Positions 32,580-41,369 of a DNA stretch of 48,000 nt are shown piece after piece; position 1 is the stretch's first letter, and each line of letters opens with the position of its first letter. The stretch lies in the NCBI GenBank assembly GCA_903928055.1, contig CAIYPG010000005.1:1-48000 (forward strand). The letters are read 5' to 3'. Source of the stretch: an uncultured beta proteobacterium (GTDB lineage: Bacteria; Pseudomonadota; Gammaproteobacteria; Burkholderiales; SG8-39). The translations under genes were made by a program, and so were the position numbers. Under the pieces are notes generated by a model that had not been told where the DNA came from, ran no database searches, and was given only the letters and a program-made list of their open reading frames with translations.

Positions 32580-33506
32580 ATGGAAATCCGCCAGCTCCGC
32601 TATTTCGCCCGCACCTTCGAGACCGGCAGCATCACGCGTGCCGCCGCCGCGCTGTCCATTGTCCAGCCCGCGCTGAGCCAGCAGCTCGGCCGCCTGGAGG
32701 AGGAACTGGGCGTGAGGCTGCTGGTGCGCTCGTCCAAGGGCATCGTCCCCACCGAAGCCGGTCGCGTTTTCTACCAGCATGTGCGGGCCGTCCTGCGCCA
32801 GCTCGAACATGCGCGCTCGGCCGTGCAAATGAAAACCGATCCGGCGCCACTGGTCGGCGCGGTCAGCATCGGCCTGCCGCCCACCACCGCCTCGGCGCTC
32901 GGCTACAGCCTGCTGCGCATCTTTCGCAGCAAGCATCCGGGCATCGTGCTGAACATTGTCGAGAGCTTTGCCGGCGACCTGGAAAAGATGCTGCTGTCGC
33001 GCAAGCTCGACCTTGCCATCCTGTTCTCGACCAAGCTGCCGCGCGACATCGAACGGTTTGCGCTGGTGGAAGAACGCATCTACCTGATCGGCAAGAAGCG
33101 CAGGAGCCGGCCCTTCCCGAGGCGCATCAGCCTCGAGAAGGCCGTGGCACGGCCACTGCTCCTGCCGACACGGCTGCATGGGTTTCGCCAGACGCTGGAC
33201 AACGCCTTCGCGCATCGCAAGCTGGCGCCGAACATCATTGCCGAAGTCGACTCGGTGAATGTGCTCTTCGAAGCGGTCGTCAACGGCGTCGGCGAGACCA
33301 TACAACCCTGGTCCGCAGTGCATCTGCGCGCCAGGGAACTGGCGTTCTCGGAAATCTTCGAGAAAGACCTGTTCCGCCCGAATTTCCTGTGCTCCATCGC
33401 CTCCGACCTGCTGTCGCCGGTGGCAACTGTCGCGCGCGAGATCGTCCGTGAGGAAGCGGCAAAACTGATGGCAGAGCCCGGCTGGAGCGCCGCCCCGTCG
33501 CGCTAG
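32580..33506 (+). CDS. LysR-type transcriptional regulator
   Basis: 308 residues. The winged helix-turn-helix at 1-60 reads MEIRQLRYFARTFETGSITRAAAAL, then QPALSQQLGRLEEELGVRLLVRSSKGI. The effector domain follows (VSIGLPPTTASALGYSLLRIF, LDLAILFSTKLPRDI, HGFRQTLDNAF). The RQLRYFARTFETGSITRAA start resembles the Nac/Cbl-like LysR members. The effector is unknown but is probably an organic acid bound by a neighbouring Bug protein. It is divergent from one Bug gene and 151 bases before another; ATCATATT-CC dyads occur in front of both, so it may control both. Confidence 0.95.
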   Translation: MEIRQLRYFARTFETGSITRAAAALSIVQPALSQQLGRLEEELGVRLLVRSSKGIVPTEAGRVFYQHVRAVLRQLEHARSAVQMKTDPAPLVGAVSIGLPPTTASALGYSLLRIFRSKHPGIVLNIVESFAGDLEKMLLSRKLDLAILFSTKLPRDIERFALVEERIYLIGKKRRSRPFPRRISLEKAVARPLLLPTRLHGFRQTLDNAFAHRKLAPNIIAEVDSVNVLFEAVVNGVGETIQPWSAVHLRARELAFSEIFEKDLFRPNFLCSIASDLLSPVATVAREIVREEAAKLMAEPGWSAAPSR

Positions 33507-33509
33507 CCG

Positions 33510-33575
33510 GCACAATTGTGCAGCACCATAGCGACGGGTGATGGCGGCATAAAAAAATCATATTTCCTTATGATT
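33510..33575. promoter_or_regulatory. Two dyads between the LysR gene and the next Bug gene
   Basis: A perfect 12-base palindrome GCACAATTGTGC (33510-33521) lies just after the LysR stop. A second inverted repeat AATCATA (33556-33562) / TATGATT (33569-33575) has a 6-base loop TTTCCT. Its left part ATCATATTTCC resembles ATCATATTCC in the LysR upstream site (32505-32514), consistent with one regulator binding both places. Confidence 0.5.
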
Positions 33576-33657
33576 GCATTCGGCCTTACGCTTCGGCCGA
33601 TGCTGCATGCGGCACCCACCGCGCCAGAACACGAATGAAAACAATTCAGGAGGACTT

Positions 33658-34623
33658 ATGCTGATGCGCCCGATTGCACAGGCCCTGCTCGCGATTGCCG
33701 CCGCGCTCTGTGCGTGCGCCGCCTCGGGCCAGCAGTACCCCGTCAAACCGATACGCATGATCGCGGCCGAGGCCGGCGGCGCCAATGACATTCCGGCCCG
33801 GCTGGTGGCCCAGGCACTGTCCGTGAAGCTCGGCCAGCCGGTGGTCGTGGTCAATCGTGCCGGCGGCATGCAGGCGGGCGAGATGCTGGCGCAATCGCCA
33901 CCCGATGGCTACACCCTGATGTTCTATGGCAGCAGCATCTGGCTGCTGCCCTTCCTGCAGGACGGCGTGCCCTGGGACCCGGTGAAGGACTTCGCACCCA
34001 TCACGCTGTCTTCAAGCTCGCCAAACATCCTGGTGGTCAACACTTCGCTGCCCGTCACCTCGGTCAAGGAACTGATTGCGCTGGCCAAGGCAAAGCCCGG
34101 CGCCCTCAATTACGGGACGGCCTCTTCAGGATCGGGCAATCACCTGGCCGCGGAATTGTTCAAGATCATGGCCGGCGTGAACACGGTGGGTGTGAAGTAC
34201 AAAGGCGCTGCATCCGCATTGAACGACCTGATTGCCGGGCGGATCCAGTACATGTTCCCGGCTGCGGCATCGGTCACCGGCCACATCAAGGCCGGCAAGG
34301 TGCGCGCGCTTGCAGTCACCAGCCTGCAGCCTTCAATACTGGCTCCCGGATTGCCCACCGTAGCGTCACAAGGTTTGACGGGCTATGAATCCAAGCAGGT
34401 GCATGGCGTGTTTTCCACGGGCGGAACGCCGCGACCCATCATCAACCGACTGAACCAGGAAATCCTCGCCTACCTGAGCCTTGCAGATACCAAGGAACGT
34501 TTCCAGGGCATCGGCCTGGAAACGGTTGGCAGCACGCCGGAAGAACTGGCTGCCACGGTGAAGAACGACATGGCCGTCCTCGGCAAACTCATCAAGGACC
34601 TGGCCATCAAGATCCAGGACTGA
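33658..34623 (+). CDS. Bug/TTT periplasmic solute receptor
   Basis: 321 residues from ATG 33658, five bases after AGGAGG; ATG 33664 is also in frame. The signal region ALLAIAAALCACAASG contains cysteines at 18 and 20, so lipoprotein processing is possible besides cleavage after ASG (22-24). Mature part QQYPVKPIRMIAAEAGGANDIPAR, then NRAGGMQAGEMLAQSPPDGYTLM, NYGTASSGSGNHLAAELFKIM, VKYKGAASALNDLIAGRI, and GKVRALAVTSLQPSILAPGLPT. The PGGGTD loop is AGGANDIP. It is probably controlled by the LysR gene upstream. A hairpin overlaps its end. Confidence 0.95.
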   Translation: MLMRPIAQALLAIAAALCACAASGQQYPVKPIRMIAAEAGGANDIPARLVAQALSVKLGQPVVVVNRAGGMQAGEMLAQSPPDGYTLMFYGSSIWLLPFLQDGVPWDPVKDFAPITLSSSSPNILVVNTSLPVTSVKELIALAKAKPGALNYGTASSGSGNHLAAELFKIMAGVNTVGVKYKGAASALNDLIAGRIQYMFPAAASVTGHIKAGKVRALAVTSLQPSILAPGLPTVASQGLTGYESKQVHGVFSTGGTPRPIINRLNQEILAYLSLADTKERFQGIGLETVGSTPEELAATVKNDMAVLGKLIKDLAIKIQD

Positions 34624-34646
34624 ACAGGGGCGTTACGCCCCCGTTC
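34622..34646. terminator. Hairpin between converging Bug and crotonase genes
   Basis: GAACAGGGGCG (34622-34632) pairs with CGCCCCCGTTC (34636-34646), with one A-C mismatch and loop TTA. It starts inside the TGA stop. No T run follows on either strand, so it may act as a rho-assisted or processing stem rather than a classic terminator. Confidence 0.45.
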
Positions 34647-34682
34647 ACTTCCGGATTCAGATGCAGACGCGCCTCAGACGAT

Positions 34683-35483
34683 TTAGCGTGCGTGGAACTT
34701 GCCCGGCGGGCGTTTTTCCACGAAGGCGCGAGTCGCTTCGGCAAAATCCTCGGACAGGTAGAGCTTGTTCAGGCTGGCGTAACGCAGCGCCTCCTTCTTC
34801 CGGTCAGCCACTTCCCAGCGCCGCTGCATGATGCTGGCGCGCACGGCAAGCGGCGGATGGCGGTTGATCTGTTTCGCCAGGTCCATCGCCACATCCATGT
34901 ACTTGCCCTTGGGCGCAACCCGGTCGATGACCCCGGCCGCATGCGCTTCCTCGGAGGTAAAGAAACGGCCGGTCAGGGTCACTTCCGTGGCGAAACCGCC
35001 CTGACCCCGATAGCCCATCACCGCCATGATCTTGCCGGATCCAGCCAGGCCGCGATTCGTCTCGGTGATCTGGAAACGGGCACCTTCTTCGCCCACCACC
35101 AGGTCGCAGTCCATCGCCAGGCCGATGCCCAGGCCCACCGCGTAACCGTGCACCGCGCAGATCACCGGCTTCCAGTTGATGGAGCTCGCCAGGATGTCGG
35201 CGCTCTTGGCGTCCTTGGCTGACGGCCCGCCGCTCTTCTGCAGGTCTTCCTTGCTGCGTGCCTGGCGCGCCTTGACGTCCGCGCCGCTGCAGAATGCCCG
35301 GCCGTTGCCGCAGAGAATGGCCGTGAGCGCTTCGTCATCGCGGTCAAATTTGTCCAGCGCCGCCGCAAGTTGCCTCACGGTGTCGTCGCTGAAGGCGTTG
35401 AGTTTTTCCGGGCGGTTCAGCGTAATGGTCGCGATACCGTCCTTGCAATCGTACAAGACCTGGGAAGCCTGGGTTTCGTTCAT
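34683..35483 (-). CDS. Enoyl-CoA hydratase/isomerase (crotonase) family protein
   Basis: 266 residues from ATG 35483; ATG 35507 would add eight residues. Crotonase features are ATITLNRPEKLNAFSDD (18-34), the oxyanion loop FCSGADVK (64-71), VHGYAVGLGIGLAMDCDLVV (111-130) and FQITETNRGLAGSG. The Glu144-equivalent of rat hydratase is Gly121, whereas the second glutamate (Glu141) remains, so the reaction is probably not simple hydration. The C-terminal segment AFVEKRPPGKFHAR is typical. It lies 87 bases downstream of the NDP-forming acyl-CoA synthetase gene on the same strand, so an operon is likely, with the synthetase supplying its CoA ester. Confidence 0.88.
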   Translation of the reverse strand: MNETQASQVLYDCKDGIATITLNRPEKLNAFSDDTVRQLAAALDKFDRDDEALTAILCGNGRAFCSGADVKARQARSKEDLQKSGGPSAKDAKSADILASSINWKPVICAVHGYAVGLGIGLAMDCDLVVGEEGARFQITETNRGLAGSGKIMAVMGYRGQGGFATEVTLTGRFFTSEEAHAAGVIDRVAPKGKYMDVAMDLAKQINRHPPLAVRASIMQRRWEVADRKKEALRYASLNKLYLSEDFAEATRAFVEKRPPGKFHAR

Positions 35484-35570
35484 GATCTCCGTCCTAAAAA
35501 GTACCACTGTTGTATGTCATACCCATCTCTTTACCGCAGCCGGAAGCAGCTCCGGCATTTCCAAAAACCG

Positions 35571-37694
35571 TCAATCCGTCTCGTGCAGCATCACCAGCGC
35601 GTCGGCCGCAACCACGCCCGATCCGCGCGGACGGACCATCATGGGGTTGATGTCCAGTCCGGCAATGCGCTCGCGCCCATCCCAGGCCAGCCGTGATACG
35701 GCCACCAGGGATGCGGCCAGCGCCTCGACATCGCAGGGCGGTCGACCGCGCCATCCGGCGAACACGCTGCTGGAGCGCAATTCACCGATCATCATACGTG
35801 CCTCGGACAGATCGATTGGCGCGACCCGGTATGCAACGTCGCGCACGGCTTCCGCCAGAACGCCGCCCATGCCCAGCATGACCACCGGCCCGAACACCTC
35901 ATCGTTGACCACGCCGACAATCGCCTCGACTGCATCCGTGATCATCTCGGAAACCAGCACGCCGTCAATGCGCGCCGCAGGTTTCGCCTTGCGGGCATTC
36001 GCGACCACCGTCTCGATCGCCCGTTTCAGCGCGGCGTGATCCGCAATGTCGAGCAGCACGCCCCCCACCTCGGTCTTGTGCGGAATGTCCGGGGAGAGCA
36101 CCTTGACCGCAACCGGGAAGGATAGATCAAGCGCGGCGATGGCCCTGGCATCACCCGGTGCAATCACCACGTCCCGGGACACCTTCAAACCGGCTGCTGC
36201 AACGACGCGCTTGCTCTGCGCCTCATCCAGCACGCTGCCCTCCCCTTCCAGCGGAACCGCCTCAGTTTGCGGCGCACCGCTGGCGTTGTGCCGCGCCCGC
36301 TGTGCAAGCCTCGCCTCGGCATAGTTGGCCAGCATGCCGGCTGCGCGCGCAACCCGGGTCGGCGAGCGCAGCACCGGAATGTTTGCCTGCTCGAACATGT
36401 CCAGGGTCTCCGGAATCACATCGCGCAACAGCGTCGAGAACACCAGCAGCGGTTTCTCCGTGCGCTGCAAGGCCTCGGTCAGCACTTCGGCACCGACCAG
36501 CGCGCGATCGCCCAGCGAAGTTGGCGTCATCAGGAGGATCTGGTGCATCTGCGGATCCTGCAGCAACGCATCCAGCGCAGCGGTGAAGTTCGCTCGATTG
36601 GCCGGACTGATGCCGCCGGTGCCCAGATCGATCGGGTTTTCATAGGAGTTTGCCTTCGGGAGGGCCGCGCGCAGCTTGGCGGCAGTCTCCGCGCCCGGCG
36701 TCGGCAACCTCAGGCCGTACTTGTCGGCGCCATCGGACAGCACCACGGCGGAGCCGCCCGAGGGACTGAGCACGGCCACGTTGCGACCAGCCGGAATGCG
36801 CTTCGTGCGCAGCGTCAGGATGTAGTCGGTGATCTCCTCGATTTCGCTGACGTCGATGATGCCGCACTGCCGGAACGCGGCGCGCCAGACATCATACGAA
36901 CCGGTCATGTTCGCGGTGTGGGTGGCCGCAACGCGGATGCCCTGGTCGGCCTTGCCGGCCTTCCACACCAGCACCGGCTTGCCCGCAGCCAGCGCGCGCT
37001 CCCCGGCCGCCATCAGCGCCCGGCCGTCCATCACGCCCTCGAGGTAGGCGAGGATGATTTCCGTTTCCGGATCGTCCACCAGCGCATCGATCAGTTCGGG
37101 TGCCGACAAGTCGGCCTCGTTGCCGCTGGCGATCAGCATGCGAAAGCCGATGCCTTCGTTGCGGCTTGCCAGCGCCATGCCGTAACCGAAGCCGCCGCTT
37201 TGCATCACCACCGACACCGGACCCGGCTTCAGTTGCGGCGCCCGCGACATGCTGCCGAAGCAGGCATACATGTGCGCATGGATGTTCGCGATGCCATTGC
37301 AGTTCGGGCCGATGATGCGCACGCCATGGGCTCGGGCGTTCGCCACCATCCTGTCCTGCAGCGCAAGGCCCTCCGGCCCGACTTCTCGGAAGCCGCCGCC
37401 CAGCACCACCGCATACGGAATGCCGAGTTCGCCGCAGGTCTTGACCATGTCCACCGCCGCTGCCGCCGGCAGGGCGATCACCGCAATGTCCACCGGATCG
37501 GGAATGTCGCCGGGCGTCGCGTAGCACTTGTAGCCCGCCACCTCGGCATAGCGCGGATTGACCGGATAGATGCCGCCGCGAAAGCCGGTCCGCTTCAGCG
37601 CACTGATCGGCTGGCTGCCCGAGCGTGACGGATCATTGGATGCGCCGATGATGGCGATTCCGCGCGCATTGAAGAGACGGTCGAATTTATTCAT
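35571..37694 (-). CDS. NDP-forming acyl-CoA synthetase, fused alpha and beta parts with complete ATP-grasp
   Basis: 707 residues. The CoA-binding domain starts FDRLFNARGIAIIGASNDPSRSG. The ligase domain follows, with IIGPNCNGIANIH, SVVMQSGGFGYG, and the phosphohistidine region THTANMTGSYDVW. A full ATP-grasp domain closes the protein: SFPVAVKVLSPDIPHKTEVGGV, SEMITDAVEAIVGVVND, FGPVVMLGMGGVLAE and LDINPMMVRPRG. It interconverts acyl-CoA plus ADP and phosphate with acid plus ATP, so it can activate an acid or harvest ATP from a thioester. A 425-base upstream region carries a shared promoter motif and several hairpins. It has more complete catalytic machinery than the related protein at 350-2074. 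Confidence 0.93.
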   Translation of the reverse strand: MNKFDRLFNARGIAIIGASNDPSRSGSQPISALKRTGFRGGIYPVNPRYAEVAGYKCYATPGDIPDPVDIAVIALPAAAAVDMVKTCGELGIPYAVVLGGGFREVGPEGLALQDRMVANARAHGVRIIGPNCNGIANIHAHMYACFGSMSRAPQLKPGPVSVVMQSGGFGYGMALASRNEGIGFRMLIASGNEADLSAPELIDALVDDPETEIILAYLEGVMDGRALMAAGERALAAGKPVLVWKAGKADQGIRVAATHTANMTGSYDVWRAAFRQCGIIDVSEIEEITDYILTLRTKRIPAGRNVAVLSPSGGSAVVLSDGADKYGLRLPTPGAETAAKLRAALPKANSYENPIDLGTGGISPANRANFTAALDALLQDPQMHQILLMTPTSLGDRALVGAEVLTEALQRTEKPLLVFSTLLRDVIPETLDMFEQANIPVLRSPTRVARAAGMLANYAEARLAQRARHNASGAPQTEAVPLEGEGSVLDEAQSKRVVAAAGLKVSRDVVIAPGDARAIAALDLSFPVAVKVLSPDIPHKTEVGGVLLDIADHAALKRAIETVVANARKAKPAARIDGVLVSEMITDAVEAIVGVVNDEVFGPVVMLGMGGVLAEAVRDVAYRVAPIDLSEARMMIGELRSSSVFAGWRGRPPCDVEALAASLVAVSRLAWDGRERIAGLDINPMMVRPRGSGVVAADALVMLHETD

Positions 37695-38119
37695 GTATTT
37701 TTCTTGTGGTCAGAATGGTTCGTCCCGCCCAGCAGACGAACTCCGGGGAGTCCGCACGACCCGCATTGAATGGATTGACGATGCCTGACGGGATGCGCGG
37801 CAAAAATCAATAACCTGCGACGCACAGCATCCCTTGTAATGACGTCAGGCTAGAGGGAAACGCCCCCCGAGTAAAATAGGATGTGATGATCCCCCCATCA
37901 CTGAACATGATGATGAGCCGGCGACAGTCAATGTAATTGATGATCCGTCAGGCAAAGCACGCCAGATAATCGCGTGCCTGAACTTGAAGATCGGTGCGAA
38001 ATGAACCACCATCCGGCTGGCAGCGTGAAAAAACAGCTCATAGCATCTTGATCACATTTAATGCCATATATCCTATGAAATAATGGCACTTATTCAATTC
38101 TGATACTAATTTCTGAAGG
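37695..38119. promoter_or_regulatory. Long upstream region of the acyl-CoA synthetase gene: promoter motif and candidate structured leader
   Basis: 425 bases without a gene. For the leftward gene at 37694, GTAAAATAGGA...TGATCCC..CATCA (37871-37900) repeats the motif at 32479-32508. A perfect dyad GTGATG/CATCAC (37883-37901, 7-base gap) overlaps it. Between it and the start lie inverted repeats. GCCTGAC (37783-37789) and GGGATGC (37790-37796) pair with GCATCCC (37827-37833) and GTCAGGC (37844-37850). GTTCGTC (37718-37724) pairs with GACGAAC (37735-37741), and ACTCC with GGAGT (37740-37751). TGCCAT/ATGGCA (38062-38088) could be a terminator for the hydrolase gene to the right. Confidence 0.5.
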
Positions 38120-39067
38120 TCATGGCACGTCGTTCACATCACCCGGCGGGCCGGCGTGGCGTGGTTGCGGCTGGTGCGCGGGCTTCACCGGCTGGCCGCC
38201 CACGGGCACGGCGCGCGACAGGAACTCGATCACGGCCTGCCGGAAAATATCGTTGCGATCGCCCGCCACCATGTGCCCTGCGCCGGCGACGTTGACGAAT
38301 TCGGCATGCGGGCACAGCACGAGGAACTCCTTCGCACCCTCCTCGCTCAACAGGTCGGACATGCCCCCACGCACCAGGAGCGTGGGCAGGGTGAGGTTGC
38401 GCGCGCAGTCCGCCAGGCGTTCGAGGCGCTTCGTGTAATCGCGACCGATGGTGCGAAAGCGCGGATCCCAATGCCAGCGGTACTTGCCCTCTGCAGTCAG
38501 GCGCAGGTTCTTGGCAAGGCCATCGAGGTTCTTCGGCCGCTTGCGATAGGGCTGGTAACCGGCGATGGCATCGGCCACCTCCTCCAGTGAATCAAATCCC
38601 TCGGGTCGTTGGCTCATGAACGCAAAGATCTTCGCCACGCCCTCGGGTTCCACGCGCGGCGCGATGTCCACCAGGACCAGTGCCGTGGCATCGACATGGT
38701 CCTCGCCCACGGCGACAAGGCTGGTGCCGCCGCCCATCGAGGCGCCGACCAGCGCCGGACGCCGGCCAAGCTGTTCCACCACGCACTTCAGGTCCTGCAC
38801 CATCACGTCCTGGCCGTAGAGGCCGTCCGCCGCCCATTCCGAATCGCCATGGCCGCGCGCATCGAAGGCAACGGCGTGGTACCCGGCATTGCCCAGCACC
38901 TCGCCGGCACCCTTCCAGGCATGGCGCGTCTGCCCGCCACCGTGCTGCAGGATCACCAGCGGTCCCTGCGGATTGCCCCAGGCGTCGCCCGCCAGCTTCA
39001 GGCCGTTCACGCCGGTCCAGTATTGCGTCGGTTCCGGAGTGCCTGGCAGCCTTCTCCCTGCGCTCAT
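38120..39067 (-). CDS. Alpha/beta hydrolase
   Basis: 315 residues from ATG 39067, preceded by GAAGGAAACAAC; the longer frame upstream lacks family sequence. LVILQHGGGQTRHAW (38-52) is the oxyanion loop, FDARGHGDSEW follows strand 4, and VGASMGGGTS holds nucleophile Ser110. TLLVRGGMSDLLSEEG carries the acid and VAGAGHMVAGDRND the histidine, so the triad is complete. The N-terminus QYWTGVNGLKLAGDAWG is like peroxidase/epoxide-hydrolase-type members. The C-terminal 20 residues are proline-rich and probably disordered. It may hydrolyse a C-C bond or ester. It is divergent from another alpha/beta hydrolase gene. Confidence 0.88.
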   Translation of the reverse strand: MSAGRRLPGTPEPTQYWTGVNGLKLAGDAWGNPQGPLVILQHGGGQTRHAWKGAGEVLGNAGYHAVAFDARGHGDSEWAADGLYGQDVMVQDLKCVVEQLGRRPALVGASMGGGTSLVAVGEDHVDATALVLVDIAPRVEPEGVAKIFAFMSQRPEGFDSLEEVADAIAGYQPYRKRPKNLDGLAKNLRLTAEGKYRWHWDPRFRTIGRDYTKRLERLADCARNLTLPTLLVRGGMSDLLSEEGAKEFLVLCPHAEFVNVAGAGHMVAGDRNDIFRQAVIEFLSRAVPVGGQPVKPAHQPQPRHAGPPGDVNDVP

Positions 39068-39238
39068 GTTGTTTCCTTCGCGGAATCTGTCGGTGCCTGC
39101 TGTCCGGATCATCATACGCCGGCCGCCATTGACGAACGCACCAGGGCTCGCAGGCTGCGGCCCGCAAACCTGCTTTGCATGCTGCAGAATGTCCAAGCCC
39201 GTGCATCAGCCCTACACTCCGCCAAGGAGGAGTTCAGC

Positions 39239-40351
39239 ATGGCCACCAGAGCAAGGCGAACGCCGGCAAAACGAAGTGCATTGATCACGCGGGATTTTTT
39301 CGTACCGCATGTCTCGACCGTACCGGCCAACGCCGGACAACTGGTTGGACTGCATGTGCGGCAGAAAGTCTCTGCCAAAGTGGACCGGAGCAAGCCGGGA
39401 GAAGCGCGCGTCGTCCTGATGGTGCATGGTGGTTCGTCACCGTGCGTGCCTGTCTATGACCTGGACTACAAGGACTACAGCTGGATGAACCATCTGGCTG
39501 CGGCCGGATGCAATGTGTTTGCCATGGACCTCACCGGCTACGGTTCTTCGCCGCGGCCGATGATGGACAATCCCGGCAACGTCAATCCGGATCAGCAGGC
39601 CCACATCATGCCGCGGCCGCTCCTCGCGCCGCGCAAACCCGACTACCCGCACGAACTGGTCACCATCCGCCACAACTGGGATGAAATCGGCACGGTGGTG
39701 GATTACCTGCGCAGGCATTTCCGCGTAAAACGCGTCAGCCTTGTCGGCTGGTCAGCCGGATGCCCGCGCGTCGGCGGCTACGCTGCGCTGCATCCGGAGA
39801 AAGTCGATCGGGTGGTGCTGTTCGCAGGTGGCAAGCCCAGACATGGCCTGAAAATACCGGAGCAGCCCGGCCCCGGCTCGCCCATAAAGTTGCAGACACG
39901 CGAGTCACTCGAGAAAAAACGCTGGGATCCCGCCGTGCGCAGCCCGGACCAGGTTGAGCCCGGGATACGCGACATCGTCTGGAAGCAGACCATGGACTGG
40001 GATCGTATCGGCGCCGGCTGGGGGCCGACCGGAGGCGTGATGCGCATTCCCAATCGCACCGACTTTGGCTGGACGCCGGGGCTCGCGGCAAAACTGTCCG
40101 CGCCCACGCTGATCATGACCGGGGAATTCGACCATCCGGAGGATCGCATCGCGGTCTACGAGCAGATCGGCGCCCGATACAAGGCCTTCCTGAAAATTGC
40201 CTGCGGCTCGCACTTCATCCAATGGGAAAAGCAGCATGGCGTGCTGTTCGCCGCTTCGCTGGAATGGCTGTCGACGGGAAAACTCCGCGACAAGCGAACA
40301 GGCCGCTTCAGCGTCAACGCGGATGGCAACTATCAGTTCGAGGGGAAGTGA
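39239..40351 (+). CDS. Alpha/beta hydrolase (second, unlike the divergent one)
   Basis: 370 residues from ATG 39239, eight bases after AAGGAGG. A 55-residue N-terminal segment precedes the core. VVLMVHGGSSPCVPVYDL (58-75) is the oxyanion region, VFAMDLTGYGSSPRP the next strand, and LVGWSAGCPRVGG has nucleophile Ser172. LIMTGEFDHPED carries the acid and CGSHFIQWEKQHG the histidine. A basic N-terminus (MATRARRTPAKRS) is present but no hydrophobic signal stretch, so it is cytoplasmic. Insertions around 110-140 (PMMDNPGNVNPDQQ) form an enlarged cap. A Bug gene starts eight bases after the stop, suggesting one transcript and a shared substrate pathway. Confidence 0.88.
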   Translation: MATRARRTPAKRSALITRDFFVPHVSTVPANAGQLVGLHVRQKVSAKVDRSKPGEARVVLMVHGGSSPCVPVYDLDYKDYSWMNHLAAAGCNVFAMDLTGYGSSPRPMMDNPGNVNPDQQAHIMPRPLLAPRKPDYPHELVTIRHNWDEIGTVVDYLRRHFRVKRVSLVGWSAGCPRVGGYAALHPEKVDRVVLFAGGKPRHGLKIPEQPGPGSPIKLQTRESLEKKRWDPAVRSPDQVEPGIRDIVWKQTMDWDRIGAGWGPTGGVMRIPNRTDFGWTPGLAAKLSAPTLIMTGEFDHPEDRIAVYEQIGARYKAFLKIACGSHFIQWEKQHGVLFAASLEWLSTGKLRDKRTGRFSVNADGNYQFEGK

Positions 40352-40359
40352 AGATCACC

Positions 40360-41355
40360 ATGCAAAAACCCGTTACTCATGGTTTTGCGCTGGTGCTGCT
40401 GGCTTTCGTCGCGGCCGCACATGCACAACAAAAGCCGCAGCTCCCCGGCGGATATCCAAGCAAGCCCATACGCATCATCGTCGGCGCGGCGCCCGGCGGC
40501 GGTGCGGACATCCTGGCACGAATGGCGTCGGCCAAGCTGAACGAGCGCTGGAGTCATCCCATCCTGGTCGAAAACCGCCCCTCCGGCCTGGGCGGCATTG
40601 TTGGAATGGAGATTGCCGCGAAAGCACCGGCCGATGGATACACCCTCATGCTCGCTGCCAGCAGCGCAGTCATGAACGCGGCCCTGATCACCAAGACTTC
40701 CTACGATGTCAGGAAGGATTTCATACCCGTCGCACAACTCACCTCGCAGCCCTGGGTACTGTCAGTGACGGCATCGCTGCCCGTGAATTCGGTGAAGGAA
40801 TTGATCGCCTACGCGAAGAGCCGGCCGGGTGAGCTCAATTACGCGTCTTCGGGCAATGGTTCCGCGGCACACCTTGGCATGGAGCTCTTCAACAATCTCG
40901 CCGGCACGCAGATCGCGCACATTCCCTACAAGGGCATCGGCCCCGGCATCGTCGACATGATCGCCGGACGGGTGCAGATGCTGCTCGCCACACCCACCGC
41001 CACCATGCCCCACGTCAAGACGGGCAAGATCAGGGCTCTCGCGGTGACCAGCGCCAAACGCTCGCGGCTGCTGCCTGATGTGCCAACGCTGATCGAAAGC
41101 GGTCTTCCAGGCTTTGACGTAAGCGGATGGTTCGGACTGTTCGCCCCCTCTGGAACACCCCCGGCCATCGTGCAGGCGCTCAATCGCGAATTCGTGGCCA
41201 TCCTGAACCTGCCGGACATCCAGACCGCGCTGCTTTCGGACGGTTCCGAACCTGCCCCTGTCTCACCGGAACAGTTCAGGGAATCCATGCTGCGTGAACT
41301 GGAGCGCTGGGACAAGGTCATCAAGTCAACCAATCTCAAACTGGACCCGGACTGA
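40360..41355 (+). CDS. Bug/TTT periplasmic solute receptor
   Basis: 331 residues from ATG 40360; the ribosome site is weak, so coupling to the hydrolase is likely. Signal peptide cleaved after AHA (20-22). Mature start QQKPQLPGGYPSKPIRIIVGAAPGGGADILAR, with the two-residue-longer linker LPGGYP also found in the 42924 protein. Family blocks are ENRPSGLGGIVGMEIAAKAPADGYTL, NYASSGNGSAAHLGMELFNNL, AHIPYKGIGPGIVDMIAGRV, and GKIRALAVTSAKRSRLLPDVPT. It is followed 14 bases later by a cupin gene. Confidence 0.95.
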   Translation: MQKPVTHGFALVLLAFVAAAHAQQKPQLPGGYPSKPIRIIVGAAPGGGADILARMASAKLNERWSHPILVENRPSGLGGIVGMEIAAKAPADGYTLMLAASSAVMNAALITKTSYDVRKDFIPVAQLTSQPWVLSVTASLPVNSVKELIAYAKSRPGELNYASSGNGSAAHLGMELFNNLAGTQIAHIPYKGIGPGIVDMIAGRVQMLLATPTATMPHVKTGKIRALAVTSAKRSRLLPDVPTLIESGLPGFDVSGWFGLFAPSGTPPAIVQALNREFVAILNLPDIQTALLSDGSEPAPVSPEQFRESMLRELERWDKVIKSTNLKLDPD

Positions 41356-41369
41356 AAGCGAGGACAGGC

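Noticed and set aside
38609..39238. Long 5' extension of the forward alpha/beta hydrolase
   Set aside because: It lies antisense to the divergent hydrolase gene; AAGGAGG and the family start support ATG 39239.
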